A DNA stretch of 64,000 nt, taken from Oscarella lobularis (Eukaryota; Porifera; Homoscleromorpha; Homosclerophorida; Oscarellidae). The position numbers and the translations under genes are program-made. A model generated the notes under the pieces. That model made no database searches and was not told the origin of the DNA. It saw only the letters and a program-made list of their open reading frames with translations. This document shows positions 10,505 through 22,673 of this stretch, one piece after another; the stretch's first letter is position 1; every line of letters starts with the position of its first letter. Location: contig NC_089186.1 in the NCBI RefSeq assembly GCF_947507565.1, positions 1,426,001-1,490,000 of the forward strand, read 5' to 3'.

Positions 10505-12832
10505 GGTGACGACGCTGGCAGCGTTTTCAGGCCCGCTTTTCTCAAAAGGACGCGAGGGCAAAGACGTTCCAACGTCGTGTGCAGTCTGGGGACGTCCGCA
10601 TCAGAGCTCCCGTACAATCTTCTCCCACGTTGGCACGTTCTCTAAGTCCAGTTCACAAGCTCGCAAAAGCGCAGGTGACACGCACAGGCGTCTTTTCTGC
10701 AGTACGTAGAAGACGATTAATTCATTCCGTGCAACGCGCGTTCTAGCTGTGCTCAAAGGAGTCTCGATCTCTCTGCCGAGTCTCTGGCTCCCTGCTGTGT
10801 CGACACAAAGGTGTCAAAGAGGACGGACAGTAATGTCTACTAAAAAGCTAGGCTAATTATAGGCGCACGACACCTTGTATCCTTCCTGAAGAAACCTGTA
10901 CGCTGACTCAGACGCTTCCAAATCATCACCCGCGCTTCCCTGTATTGATTCGGTATTCGCATCGTTAGCCAACAGCATTTCGTCTGGCTGAGAGAGACGA
11001 GTGGATATTGCGTTGAAGGTGGGTCGTTTGTGGTGATCAGGATTCCTACAGAGTGCATTCTCGTGGTCACAAGTCCAAGCAGACAGTGCCCTCTCTTCTT
11101 CTTACCAACACTCAATCATGAGTTTATAAATAGCGTAGGAACAGCCCGGAGGTGGAGGAAGACGATAGCCAGTTTCCAGTAGGTCAAGAACGGCGCGGTT
11201 CTTCGTATTGCCGTAAGGACGCTTTCCCACGGTCCAAATTTCATAGAGGACTATGCCATAACTCCATACGTCACTGGACGCCGAATACTTCCGGAAATTG
11301 ATTGCCTACAAAACAGCTGTGCTGAAAAAGTGAGAAACGGAGAGACCCGTTTACCTCAGGAGCGGTCCATCTGAAGGGAATTTGTCCTCCTTTCGTGACG
11401 TAGTAATTGTCGTCGGCCAAGTCTCTCGATAAGCCAAAGTCCGCAATCTAACCAATATAATAAAGACAATAGCGCTAACGGAAGTAGCTAAGCAAACCTT
11501 GCAAACTAGTTTTTCACCAAGTAGAACGTTACGAGCCGCCAGATCCTTAAATTCCATATTCCAAATTAAGATTAGATAACAAATGTTTGAGAGCTCTCAC
11601 CCTGTGAACAAAACAGCGCTTTGCCAAATATTCCATTCCGGCTGCTATGTCGCGAGACATCTGCAGTAGTCGAGCAGGCAAATCCGAGGGCAACGTGTCC
11701 TCGTTTCTATGACGAGAGATTGCATCTCTAGGCAACGAATAGAAACGTACTTACGCGATTGATTGCAAAAATTGCTTCAAATCACCCTTCGGCAAAATTT
11801 CCAAAACAACCATCAACTACACATTTGAACATACAGCTTGAAAACAGAACTCCCGGGCGTGAATTACCGGTCTCCCAGTGAGGACGACTCCGTGCATTAC
11901 CACGACGTTTCGATGGTTAAACTGGCCCATAATAGCAGCCTCTTGAAGAAACTTTACCTTGTTCTCCTCCGATTCTGATTTCAACGTTTTCACGGCAACG
12001 ACGATGGGAGACTTGGAATCCTTTTGAAACAAATTGAGAAGACACAAAGAAAGTTAGATATGTTATGACCATACCTTATCCGTCCAGATGCCTCTCTCAA
12101 CAGTTCCAAACTGACTATATGTGCAGAAGAATAAGGTAGCGGATAAAGCATTACTCTCACTAACGCTTTCATTACCCAGTTCCCAGAATTTCTTCCAACT
12201 GAACGGAAGACCTTTCCAAGACGCGAAATTTTCCAGTACTTAACTGATCATACAGTCTCTCTTCTGTTTTTGCCGGCTCCCAGTAGATGTCGTCTTTCAG
12301 CTCATTGATAGCCTATATCACAACATTATAAAAATTAAAGATGCATTTAATGACAATGACTTGCCGTCTTCCCAGAAATGGCCTGTGACTGAGCTAAGTT
12401 GACAGGTACTTCGTAGTTACCGTCGTCTTGAAATAGCGGGTTTTGGAATATCTGAGCGGCTGTCGACGTCGTTTCGGTGAGAGCCGGTTGACAATACTCG
12501 GCAGGCAGCCCGGACGACCTTTGAAACACGGACGAATCGCGGTATTCATAATCTTCATTTTCAAAGGGCAACACGACAGCGTAGCTGGGTGAGTGTATTC
12601 TTGAACTGCGCAGATCCATTTCCATGGCTAAACAAGATGCGCCACTTGCACATGACAACAAGCATCGCTCTAACGTACCTTGTTCTTTCAAATCGTACGC
12701 GTCGGTTGATTGGCGTCTACCTCTTCGACGCGCAAACACGGCAACCACAACAACAATAGCAATGAAAAGTAGCCCCATACCTACTCCTATTCCAATGTAC
12801 ATAGGAGACGAACCGCCAGACTCTTTTGCTGA
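7434..12832. repeat. Recent 5.4-kb duplication, copy 1 (partner 19604-24999)
   Basis: This block covers the start of the G2 stalk exon, the whole rest of the G2 ectodomain, the G2 promoter, and the G3 kinase, juxtamembrane and TM exons. It matches 19604-24999 almost base for base at an offset of about 12.17 kb; the LamG exons differ by only two residues over nearly 500. Outside the block similarity falls sharply. Both edges lie in mucin-stalk exons. Confidence 0.9.
10603..10614 (-). promoter_or_regulatory. Conserved upstream element, G2
   Basis: Sense strand TACGGGAGCTCT, 99 bases upstream of the G2 ATG, in the 348-base spacer between G2 and G3. No TATA box was recognised next to it. Confidence 0.55.
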
Positions 12833-15800
12833 TACGGAAGATGCGGAGGAAAGATGAGTAGTTGCAGACAAGGTGCTCGCCGTCGTGGTAAAGTTAGTCG
12901 TTGTTACTGTACTAGGTACAGTCGTTGGAAGTAAAAGACAAGTACCGTCGATTCTTCCATTTGCAGGAGGAGAATAGGTAGGTTGAGGTATAGAAATTGA
13001 GGGCTCTAAAGGCAATAAGCAATCAAATATCGTCTTTTTCTTTTAGTATTCTGAACTGGTTCTCACTGGGACAAAGGCAGTATGACCACTTATTCATTTC
13101 TCCATTGACGTTTTTCGTTGAACACCATGGAACACTCCTTTCAAAAGTAGTACACTCAAAAAACCGCTTTCCTTTATAGAGAAAAGGAAAAATGCATTCG
13201 GTTTCTTTTCTGCCAGAATCTCCTCCGCATACATATGTTACTGAGGGAAGACCATCTGCAAGGTAAATACAATCTCTAAATCCGACACAGTAATATCTCT
13301 AGATACAATACCATTAGTGCACTTGCTAACGGAGCAATCTTCTATGTCTCCATCATCTTCATAACACCACGGGTTCGACTTCGCTAGCGGATCGGGATTC
13401 CGACAATATCTGTGATCGCCAAGTCCGGCTGCTGCGTATTGAGACACGGAAAACGTATTAAACTTTTTCCACGACACGCAATCCCTATCCGTAATTGATC
13501 CTCTATACCCGTACCCGTTGTCCACAGTGCTGTAACATGTCATGTCTATAAGTTAAACCCCGTCATAAACAAAATACAATGCGGCCAGCGAACGTGGACA
13601 TACCCTCGCACTCGTCTATATCACAGTACGCCCAATTAAGACACCCGCCGATTTCTTCTGTGTAACACCACGGCATCGTTCGATTTTCCGATATAGGGTT
13701 GCGGCAATACGAATGATTGCCCAAACCCGCTTCCGGATAAAGAGCGAGAAGATTCGTGTACGTGCTCAGCTCAGACCAATTGAGGCACGATTTGCCGTCC
13801 GCGCTAACGGCAGTCGAACCGCGATACGACATGCCGCGATAGAGAGTCCGACGACATTCTAGGAAATAGGTCTACAATGGCAAACTTAGCAAATTTCTGG
13901 GGCTAACCTCTTCCACTCGTCGTCACGCTACTATAACTCGAGGTGACCGAGCCACTGACTAGTGAAGCCTTAATTGTAAACGTATACATTGTCAACGCTG
14001 CAACGTCAGAAATATGAGGAAGAGAAACATCTTTGATAGGTGTAAACGACTGAGAGGGTGGCTGAGCAGTTCCCGGGTAAAGTTCGGCAAAATATATCTC
14101 GTATGACGTGAAGTCCTTGACAATTGCCGGTGGTCCGGCCCATCGAAAAGTTCCTTTACCTGTGCTACCGTCGTACTCCAACTCGGGCAACGGCCCTTTG
14201 GATGACTCTACAGAGAAAAGCATGTACATCCCTGCTGTAATCTGCTAGAGAATAATACTGTCTTCTCCTGAGCGTACGACAATCCATTGAGTGTGAACGA
14301 GAGCGCCGGATCCGCTTTTGACGGCAAGTCGATACAAATACTCTAAGTCAGGTCGTGCAAGAGCGTCAATTAAAACAGTACCGAAACAAACCTGTAAAAG
14401 CTTTGACTCCATTATTGTCCGTTAGACTTTCTTCGCCTTCTCCTTTTGAACGAACGCGAAGCACTTGATCTACGCACGTTGGACCCTCCCACGTGAAGTC
14501 TGGACATCCGGCAAAGCTGACGTTCAAACTCACAATTCTTTTCTTTACATAGTCAACCAGCTGTTCGTTGACTTTAAAATCTGCCAAACAGCCTCCATAA
14601 CTCGTCAAGTTCACGCCATATCCTAACGCCTTTTGGACGATTTTCGGTGTACTGTCCTGGATGCCTCCGAGATAAACGTTTTCCATAATATCAGACGAAT
14701 ACATCTGCACGTTGGTTATATTGCAAGAGGTGTTGTGTGCAAAGCCGTCCACAGTAACGACTAGAAACGCTGCGTCTATTGCTAAACTCACTGTGTGCCA
14801 CGCGCCGTCACACAAGCTCACTGTTTCGGGTCGAACTTGAACAAGGAAAGGTCCATCCGATGGCCCACTTCTGTATCTCAAATCTAGTCCATTGACGCGT
14901 GACTCGACGAAGAGAAATTCGCCTTTACCGTTGCTGTAAGCGGCCAGAAGAAGACCGTTAGACCAACTCGTTCTCATTCGAAAACTGACTTTAAGTTGAC
15001 TGCTCAATGAAGGCGATAGTGTCAGTTTTGCGTAACCAGCTCCTCGAAAATGCATTCCGGCATGAACAGCGGGCGGACAGCCATTGGTGCTCCAGCGAAC
15101 GTTCTCATAGCTCTGGCTTTTCTTTATATCAAATGTTTTGCCGCTTTCAAGCTGATTCACATTCATACATCCAATGAATCCGTCTGTTTGAGACAAAACG
15201 CCGTCCTTGACGTACTGAGTCGAATTCATTCCACCAACATAAACGCTTTCCACTTGGACGTCAATCCTCCCCCCGCCTTGTACGGAAGAAGATATTTCAG
15301 TTCCATCAACAGTAAGTTTGAGAGTTTCTTTATCCTTATCTCTCTTCTGCGCCTCTACCGTATGAAACTGACCGTCATCCAATGTGGCTGTTGTAGAAAC
15401 TTCTACAGAGCCTCTAGTGCTACTAGTAACGAATTTCAACGTCCCATTTGTCAGCTGTAGGTACGCGTACGACGACCAGTCGCTCTTGAAAGCAACGAAG
15501 AGAAGTCCATTTGGCGCTGAGGTTCGAAAGGTTAGTTTCGTTAGAAAATTCTTTCCGCCATTAAACGGACTATCGTCGAAATTGACGTAGCCAAAGCCTT
15601 CAAAAGATAATCCGGCAATGGCACTTGGTTGACTCGCGGGAACGTCTCTTCTTTCTATAACGTATTTCGTATTGTTGTCTTCATTGGAGTGCTTTTGCCA
15701 CCGAAGTTGAACTGATGACTTTGTCACTGCAAGCGGGCGCAAATAACGGTCACCCTGTAGGCCTAAAAACAACATTATTTAATCGAACAACAGGCACTGT

Positions 15801-16322
15801 AGAAGCAATACCGGAAAGACATGTGTACGACACGTTTAGCAACATTTTGCCTGAGCACTTTGTACCGAAAGTAACACCAACAGCCTTTATTTTGCAATAG
15901 TTTTTGTTCTGGCACGCCGTCCTTACAACATCAACAGCCCTGGAAGAGAACGAATGAATCGTCTCAATTGATCGAGTATCCCGTCGCCAGTACTCTTACT
16001 TAGACGAGCTGCAAAGAGGAGTAACTGAAGCGCGCGATATGCAGTCGTTCACTTCTCCGAACGTAGCAGAACTAATCGCTATTAGCTTGCTTGTACAGTT
16101 GATTCTAAAGGTGAGATATCTAGCCACTCCCTTATTGTCTCAGCGTCAGCTAGCGTCACTTACTTCAAATCGCCGTTGCAGGATGTTTCAGTTTTGGGCG
16201 ACTGCGATATTGTTCCTAACGTAAAACGCGTTACGTTGACGGTTTTATCACCGAAAGCTGTCGAGGCTAAGCCAACCTTCGTAGTAGAAAATAAGAACAA
16301 ACACGGCAATTCGAAGAATCAT
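10853..16322 (-). CDS. G3: receptor tyrosine kinase, two kringles, short stalk
   Basis: Same plan as G2 but with separate kringle 1, kringle 2 and FN2 exons. Main exons: signal peptide to 16322; lectin exons about 15.8-16.2 kb; FN3 first half plus LamG pair about 14394-15763; FN3 second half about 14265-14344; FN3 about 13910-14210; kringle 1 about 13605-13860; kringle 2 about 13312-13543; FN2 about 13070-13257; stalk plus TM 12679-13005; juxtamembrane 12365-12627; nine kinase exons from about 12314 down to the stop at 10853. The kinase keeps VAVK, HRDLAARN, DFGLSRD and WTAPE; the C terminus ends GYKVSCAYN. The stalk is only about 65 residues long, the shortest in the cluster. The juxtamembrane exon ends at a GCAAGT donor. 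Kinase exons are nearly identical to G5, while the LamG exons are clearly more diverged. Confidence 0.9.
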
Positions 16323-16419
16323 GGTAAAGACCCCAGCAGCGTTTCAGAACGGCTTTTCTTTCTGGAACCTAAGAAGAACGCGAAGCCAAAGACGTGGTGA
16401 GTAGTCTGGACGGTCACAT

Positions 16420-16431
16420 AAGACTCCCGTA
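16420..16431 (-). promoter_or_regulatory. Conserved upstream element, G3
   Basis: Sense strand TACGGGAGTCTT, 98 bases upstream of the G3 ATG and next to the inverted repeat at 16443-16487. Confidence 0.55.
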
Positions 16432-16442
16432 CACATTACCCT

Positions 16443-16487
16443 TAGGAGTAGATTATGCTAATATGACATTAGCATAAGCTACTCCTA
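16443..16487. repeat. Inverted repeat upstream of G3
   Basis: Arms of 20 bases (16443-16462 and 16468-16487) are complementary except for one position and are separated by the 5-base spacer ATGAC. The structure could form a hairpin or cruciform, or be a dyad protein-binding site. The same structure lies upstream of G5; half-site-like remnants (attagcata) lie upstream of G8 and G9. Confidence 0.8.
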
Positions 16488-16759
16488 CGGTATTTCGAAG
16501 GGGGAGAGTAAATAAGAGAGCAAGTTCTTCCTAACTGACCTTCGCCAAATCGGACACCTAGCTGATCAGTGCACGAGACTCACAGCACATTAACCTGGCC
16601 GATTAGAATGAGCTAAGATAAACGCATACACACACGTACGTACTGACAACTGTAGTCATTATCCGTTGCACTGAAGTCGAGCCTATTGTACGTTCGTCCC
16701 ACTTTCAGCATTGCTTATCGATCTGTGTCGACGCAGAAAGCGTCAATTGAACGAGGTCA

Positions 16760-17520
16760 AGCTTTCAGTTGTTATACTCGGAATTCTTTGTTAAAAGTAG
16801 TGCTGGCCAAATATAGCCTCTCTGTTAGAGAAACGCATTCATTCATTCATCATCCTCTGGTCCCAAATTTCCACCATATTGATGGAAATCTAATAACATA
16901 CGCAAATGTAGTAGAACAACATTCCTACAACCTTAGTGCACTTGCTAACAACACTTTTTTGATTTTTCAACCGATTCCTAAAAGCACGGTTTGAAGGTTC
17001 AGTCAGTTCCCCCACCCCATAGTCATTACCCAATAAAATATCAGAGTGTAACTCCAAATAATCAAGGCGTCTATCGATGTCGCCCGTATAGCGCCACGGC
17101 ATTGATAGGGCTGCTCAGCACAAAGATACCAACATTCTATAGGCAAAAATAACAGAAACGATATAGCGATGTTCTCTATTGCTATGTACGTTTCCATTCG
17201 TCGTCATAACACTAACGAAGTCGAATCGCAGCATTCACGGTTGAGGAAAGACCGTAGTTGTGGTGGACGAGGCCTTAATTAATTCGAAGTCGAGAGACAT
17301 TCCTGGATTTCGATATAGAATCCCCCGTCCATAAAAACTCAATTTCCTCCCGCAGAGCATAACAGAACAGAATCGTTCAAATTTCCTCAATAGGACTGCG
17401 AATGATGCAGTACAAAAGTCTGCTCCGGATAATAAACCAAACGGCATTCTACAGAATAAAAACTAAACAGAATAAACACTAATTACTTTCAACGGCTCCC
17501 CGCGCCGTTCGTTGTCACAC
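16760..17520 (-). pseudogene. Decayed receptor relic between G3 and G4
   Basis: Pieces of family exons can be recognised in the order expected for a minus-strand gene, but with many lesions. They are FN3-end-like sequence about 17490-17520, kringle 1-like about 17380-17455, FN3-end-like about 17190-17220, kringle 1-like about 17040-17130, kringle 2-end-like about 16910-16960, and FN2-like about 16710-16860. The second kringle piece reads MPWRYTGDID, where functional copies have MPWCYT, so a core Cys is lost. There is no continuous reading frame. It appears to be a dead receptor gene in which the FN3-kringle part was duplicated. Confidence 0.65.
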
Positions 17521-18345
17521 TGTACAACAAATCTGACTTGAGAGGCCCGTGGCTGTTGTTCTAGCACATAGGCACGTTGTGTTCGCGACCCTACACGGCT
17601 TCGCGCTAGAAGAGAAGAACACTCAAGGATTTTTGACTTGGAGTCTACATTGATGAGACAGAGGAATGATGCGCACACCCGCCATTTACCTCCTACTACG
17701 AAGAGCTCGCCGTTTGGAGGACGACGTTATTCCTTACTCCGGGCCTCGTCGAAGCCCCGTAGGCAAACTTACCTATGTCAGTTTTTTTGCCGTACTCGCT
17801 TCTTTCCTAGCCCGAGGGACGTTGTAAAGAAGAAAACATTTCGAGAGAGTTTGGTCTCACCGTAGAAGGTCGAAGAGCTGCCTTTTAGAGCCCGCACCAG
17901 GGAGTTGCACGAACGAAAGAAACATCGACTAGAAAAAAATAGAAAAAAAGATCGTTTGAGGGAGGTAGTACCTAGTGTAACTCTTAGGCACGCTGTCTTC
18001 ATGAGTTCTTGTTACAGCTGAGCGAAGACTTTCCCCGACGTTACTCCGGGTCATATCTATAGCCAGATGCTTATACTCCTATAACGAGGCCCATCGCAGA
18101 AGGCTAGAGCATTCCGAGAGAGTAAGAGAGACCCATGCAGCAAGAGTTTGATCGCACCATAGGAATTTGAAGAGCTGCTTTTTAGAGCCGACATACATGC
18201 CAGGCAATTAACGTACGTCAGATCGAAAGTTGCTAAAACGAAAAGGAACAACGTGACATGTAAAACAAATTGAAAAAAATAAAACGGTCTGACTCCGCGT
18301 CATTTCGTCGATCGGCGGTTCAAAAGCGTCACGATGAGAGTTCTC
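17521..18345. other. 3' flank of G4
   Basis: This stretch of about 825 bases has no supported gene and no kinase-like exon, so G4 really does end in a short tail. Two copies of a unit of about 45 bases containing gaagagctgc and tttagagcc lie at about 17850-17890 and 18145-18190. The part next to the G4 stop is conserved beside G6, G9, G7 and G10 and is probably 3' UTR. Confidence 0.6.
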
Positions 18346-21300
18346 TCACAGTCTTTCGATGTGGTCATAGTCGTCGCCTGCACGAAGCATCGCAGGAAAT
18401 CCTGGGCCCGATTCCGTTGAGAATCGAAGAGTGCTGTAAAGCTGGCTTCGAAAATCAGACTCGGCAAAACCGAGCCTGTTGTACGTTGATTCTATTTCTT
18501 CGCGATTCTCCTGGATCCCTTCTACAGTAACGAAATCGCTTTCACTTTCTCTCTGATCTTCTTCCGCTTGTGCTCGACTTAGAATGAAGACCGATGAGGT
18601 AGTATTACTTTTGGAGTCACCGTATAGCGGGTTAGGGTCCAGGTCGAATTCATAATTTTGTCTTTTTGTTTTACTTTTCTTGCATCGCCTATAATTAAAG
18701 ACAACAAACCTTGTCGAACACTTGTTTAAGTTGCTTCTCTTACCACGCAATGACCGCTATAATTAGACTAAGCAGCACCAGTGCTCCAATTGCCGATCCC
18801 ACAACAATTGCCAGAAAAGAAGACGAAGCGGAAGGTAACTCCTGTGGCGTCCCAAGGTTGCCACCTTCTGCTGTAGTTTGCAACGTCGACGTATCAGCAA
18901 ACGTACCGCTCACTGGAGTCGTAGCGCTATTTGAAGAGACTTTAGTTGCAGCCGCAAGAGTTCCAGGAGTCTTCAAACTAACCGTAGCCGAAGAGTCGGT
19001 GGTTGCAACAAGCTTAGTAGAGACGGCCACAGCAGTTATCAAAGTTGTCGCAAGAGAAACTGTAGTTGTAGCAGGAGAATTCGGTGCTGAGACCGTCAGT
19101 GAAGTTGATCTTGCTCGAGAAAATGAAGCAGAAGAAGCCATCGCAGAAGTAGTCCGCAGAGGCGTATTTGTAGTAGCGGCCTTTGAAGAAGTAGCCGAGA
19201 CTGCTGCAGTTTTAGCATACGAAGTCGTGAAAGAGATTGTAGTTACAGCTTTAGAACTTGGGACCGTGGTTGAGCCAGCGCTACTCGGTGAAGTTGCGCG
19301 AGAAAACGAAGAAGAAGAAGCGGTCGCAGAAGCAGTCTGCAGAGATGTAGTAGTGGCCTTCAAAGTAGTCAAGACTGCAGTTTCAGTTGCAGCATTAGAA
19401 CTTAAGACAGTACTTGAGGCAGTTTCTGAAGACGTGCGTGCGGTGTTCGACGCAGTAGGAAGAGCCTCTGAAGTCGTAGAAGGTGAGGCCGCAGACGTAG
19501 TGGCCTCAGAAGACGTAAGAATAGCTGTAACTGCAGAATAGGTACTCGCGGTCATGGTAGAAACCGTCCCTTTTACTTTACCAGGCGTAGTTGTGGGACG
19601 CAAAGGACAGGTGCCGTCGATTCTTCCATTGGCAGGAGGAGAAAAGGTAGGTTGAGAAATAGAAAGTGAGGGCTCTAAATAAAAAACACAATACAATATT
19701 TCCTTTTTAACAGAACAAAATGATTCTCACTGGGACAAAGACAATATGACCACTTAGTCATTTTTCCACTATTGTCGTTTTTCGTTGAACACCATGGAAC
19801 ACTCCTTTCAAAAGTAGTGCACTCAAAAAACCGCTTTTCATTATAGATGAAGGGGAAAATTCATTCGGTGTCTCCCATGCCAGAATCTCCTCCGCATACA
19901 AATGTTACCGAGGGAAGACTATCTGCGAAGTTACCAGTGCACTTGTCTATATCACAGTACGTCCAATTAAGACACCCGCTGTTTTCTTCCGTGTAGCACC
20001 ACGGCATCGTTCGATTTTCTGATATAGGGTTGCGGCAATATGAATGATTGCCCAAACCCGCTTCCGGATAGAGAGCGAGAAGATTCGAGTACGTGTTCAG
20101 CTCTGACCAATTAAGGCACGATTTGCCGTCGGCGCTAACGGCAGCCGAACCGCGATAGGACGCGCCGCGATAGAGAGTCCGACGGCATTCTACGCAATAG
20201 ATGTACAATATAGCAGTATCGCTTTGACAACTTTCTCAGAATACCTCTTCCATTCGTCGTCACAGTAGCGTAATCCGACGTGATGGAGCCCTTGGTCAGT
20301 GAAGCAGTAATTTTAAACGTATACATTGTCAACGCCGCAATGTCAGAAACATGAGGAAGAGAAACACTTTTGATATCTTTAAAGGTCAAAGCCGATGGCT
20401 GAACAGTCGTTCCCGGGTAAACTTCAGCGAATTCTATTTCGTATGACGTGACGTTCTTGACAATTGCCGGTGGCCCGGTCCATCGAAATGTTCCTTTCCC
20501 CAAAGTACCGTCGTACTCCAACTGAGGCAACGGCCCTGAGGAAGATTCTAGGAAGAAAAACGTCTATCGTGTGTTGTCATCTGGGGAAAAGTATAGTACT
20601 ATCTTCTCCTGTGCGCACGACAATCCATGGACCACGAACAAGAGAGCCTGATCCGCTTTTGACGGCAATTCGATACAAATACTCTGATATACGTAATAAT
20701 GTATATTACTGACCTAGAAATATGTGACAAACCTGTAAAGGATTTGACTTCATTATTGTCCTTTAGAGTTTCTTTCCCATTTCCTTTGGAGCCAACGTGA
20801 AGAACTTGATCTATGCACGTTGGACCACCCCACGCGAAGTCCGGACATCCGGCAAAGCTGACGTTCAAGCTGTCGAATCTTTTTTTTGCGAAGTCAACCA
20901 GCTGTCCATTTACTTTGAAATCTGCCAGACAGCCTCCATAACTTGTCACGTTCACGCCATATCCAAGCGCTACTTCGTCCATTGTTGGTGAGACGCCTTT
21001 GTGTTCCATGCCTCCGAGATAAAAGTTTTCCATAATTTCAGACGAATACGTCTGGACGTCAGTTATTTCAGAAGAGGTACTGTTTGTAATGCCGTCAACA
21101 ATAACAACTATAGACAGTGTGTCTATTTCGACGATGACTGTGTGCCAGGCGCCGTCACACAAGCTCAGAGTTCTTGGTCGAACGCGAACAAGGAAGGGTC
21201 CATCCGATACCCCGAAACCTTTTCTGTATCTCAAATCTAGTCCATCGATGCGTGTTTCAACAAAGAGAAAATCGCTTCTATCGCTGCTGTAAGCAGCAAC

Positions 21301-22673
21301 AAGAAGACCGTTTGGCCAACTCGTTCGCATTCGGAAACTGAATTGAAGCTGACCGCTTGAAGAAGACGACAGCGTCAGTTGAGCGTAACCTGCTCCTCGA
21401 AAATGCATTCCGGCCTGAACAGCGGGTGGACAGCCATTGGTGCTCCAGCGAACATTCTCATAGCTCTCGTTTTTCAGTAAATCCAATGAGTTGTCGTCAA
21501 GCTGTGTCACATTTATGCAACCGATGAATCCGTCTTTTTGAGACAAAACGCCGGATTGGACCCACTGACGCGAGGTCACTCCACCAACATAAACCGTTTC
21601 CACGCTAGCGTCAATCTGATCGCCGGCATTATCGTCTACAGACGATAAGATTCCATCAACAGTGAGTTTGAGAGTATCTGTATTGCTTTCCCTTTTTTCT
21701 GCCACTACTGAATGAAACTGACCGTCATTCAACGAGGCTACTGAAGAAATATCTACAGAGCCTTTATCGCCTTTCACAGCGAATTTTAACTTCCCATTCG
21801 TCAGCTGCAAGTACGCATACGACGACCAGCCTTTCTTGAAAGCAACAAAGAGAAGCCCATTTGAAGCTGAAGTTCGAAATGAAAGTTTCGTTGTAAATTT
21901 TTTTCCGCCACCAAAAGCATTAGTATCAAATTTGACATAGCCAAGACCTTCGAAAGACAGTCCTGCAATGGCACTTGGTTGACTCAAAGAAACGTATCTT
22001 CTTTCTATAAGGTATTTTGTATTGCTGTCTTCATTTGAATACTTTTGCCACCCGAGTTCAACAGATGACTTGGTCACTTTCAGCAGATGAAGATAACGAT
22101 CACCCAGTAGACCTTATATGCCAATTATACAACTCTTTGAGCATCAGAGACTGCAGAAAAAATACGTACCGGAAACACATGTGTAGGACACACTCAGCAG
22201 CATTGCGCCTGAGCACGTCGTTCCGAAAGTAACATCAGCAGCCCCTAACCTGCAATAGTTCTTGTACTGGCATGCTGTCTTTACAACGTCAACAGCGCTG
22301 GAAAAGAATGAATGAATAAAATGAATGACAATTAGCTAAGATACATCTTTCGTCTCGCGGCTTACGTCGACGAGTTGCAAGGAGGATTAACTGAAGTTTG
22401 CATCCCAGCTGCACAACTGTTCACTTCTTCAAACGTAGCAGAGCTAATCGCTATTAGCTTGTTTTGACAATTGATTCTGAACGGCAAAGTGATAACCACA
22501 CCCGTATTTTTCAGTGCCACTTACGCGACGACGCCGTTACAGACTGTGGCGGGTGATTGCGACTTGGTTCCTAACGTATAACGGTGTTACGTTCTGGAAC
22601 AGAAAGCTGCCAAAGGCTACGACAAACCTTCGCAACAGAAAATAAGCGCGAACAAGGCAATTCGAAGAATCAT
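18346..22673 (-). CDS. G4: kinase-less (type A) receptor with a nonsense codon in FN2
   Basis: Ectodomain almost identical to G2: signal peptide exon to 22673, lectin exons, LamG pair with split FN3 about 20733-22112, FN3 parts about 20600-20683 and 20245-20547, fused kringle-FN2 exon about 19731-20189. Then comes a stalk plus TM exon 18744-19674 and a tail exon 18346-18688 with stop TGA. The tail has no kinase; it carries NPLY, STYNRL, LYSTL and a final DYDHIERL. At 19861-19863 a conserved Cys codon TGC is TGA, caused by one base difference from G2, so full-length translation would stop inside FN2, before the TM. The downstream exons remain open. Either this is a recent pseudogene, a source of a secreted ectodomain, or an allele or assembly error. 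Confidence 0.85.

Noticed and set aside
17521-18345. Hidden kinase exons downstream of kinase-less genes
   Set aside because: No VAVK, HRD, DFG or WTAPE-like sequence was found between the type A stop and the next gene or relic at any of the three sites.
19861-19863. TGA in G4 read as selenocysteine
   Set aside because: The position is a structural disulfide Cys of an FN2 domain, all paralogues have TGC, and no selenocysteine insertion element was recognised. A nonsense change is simpler.
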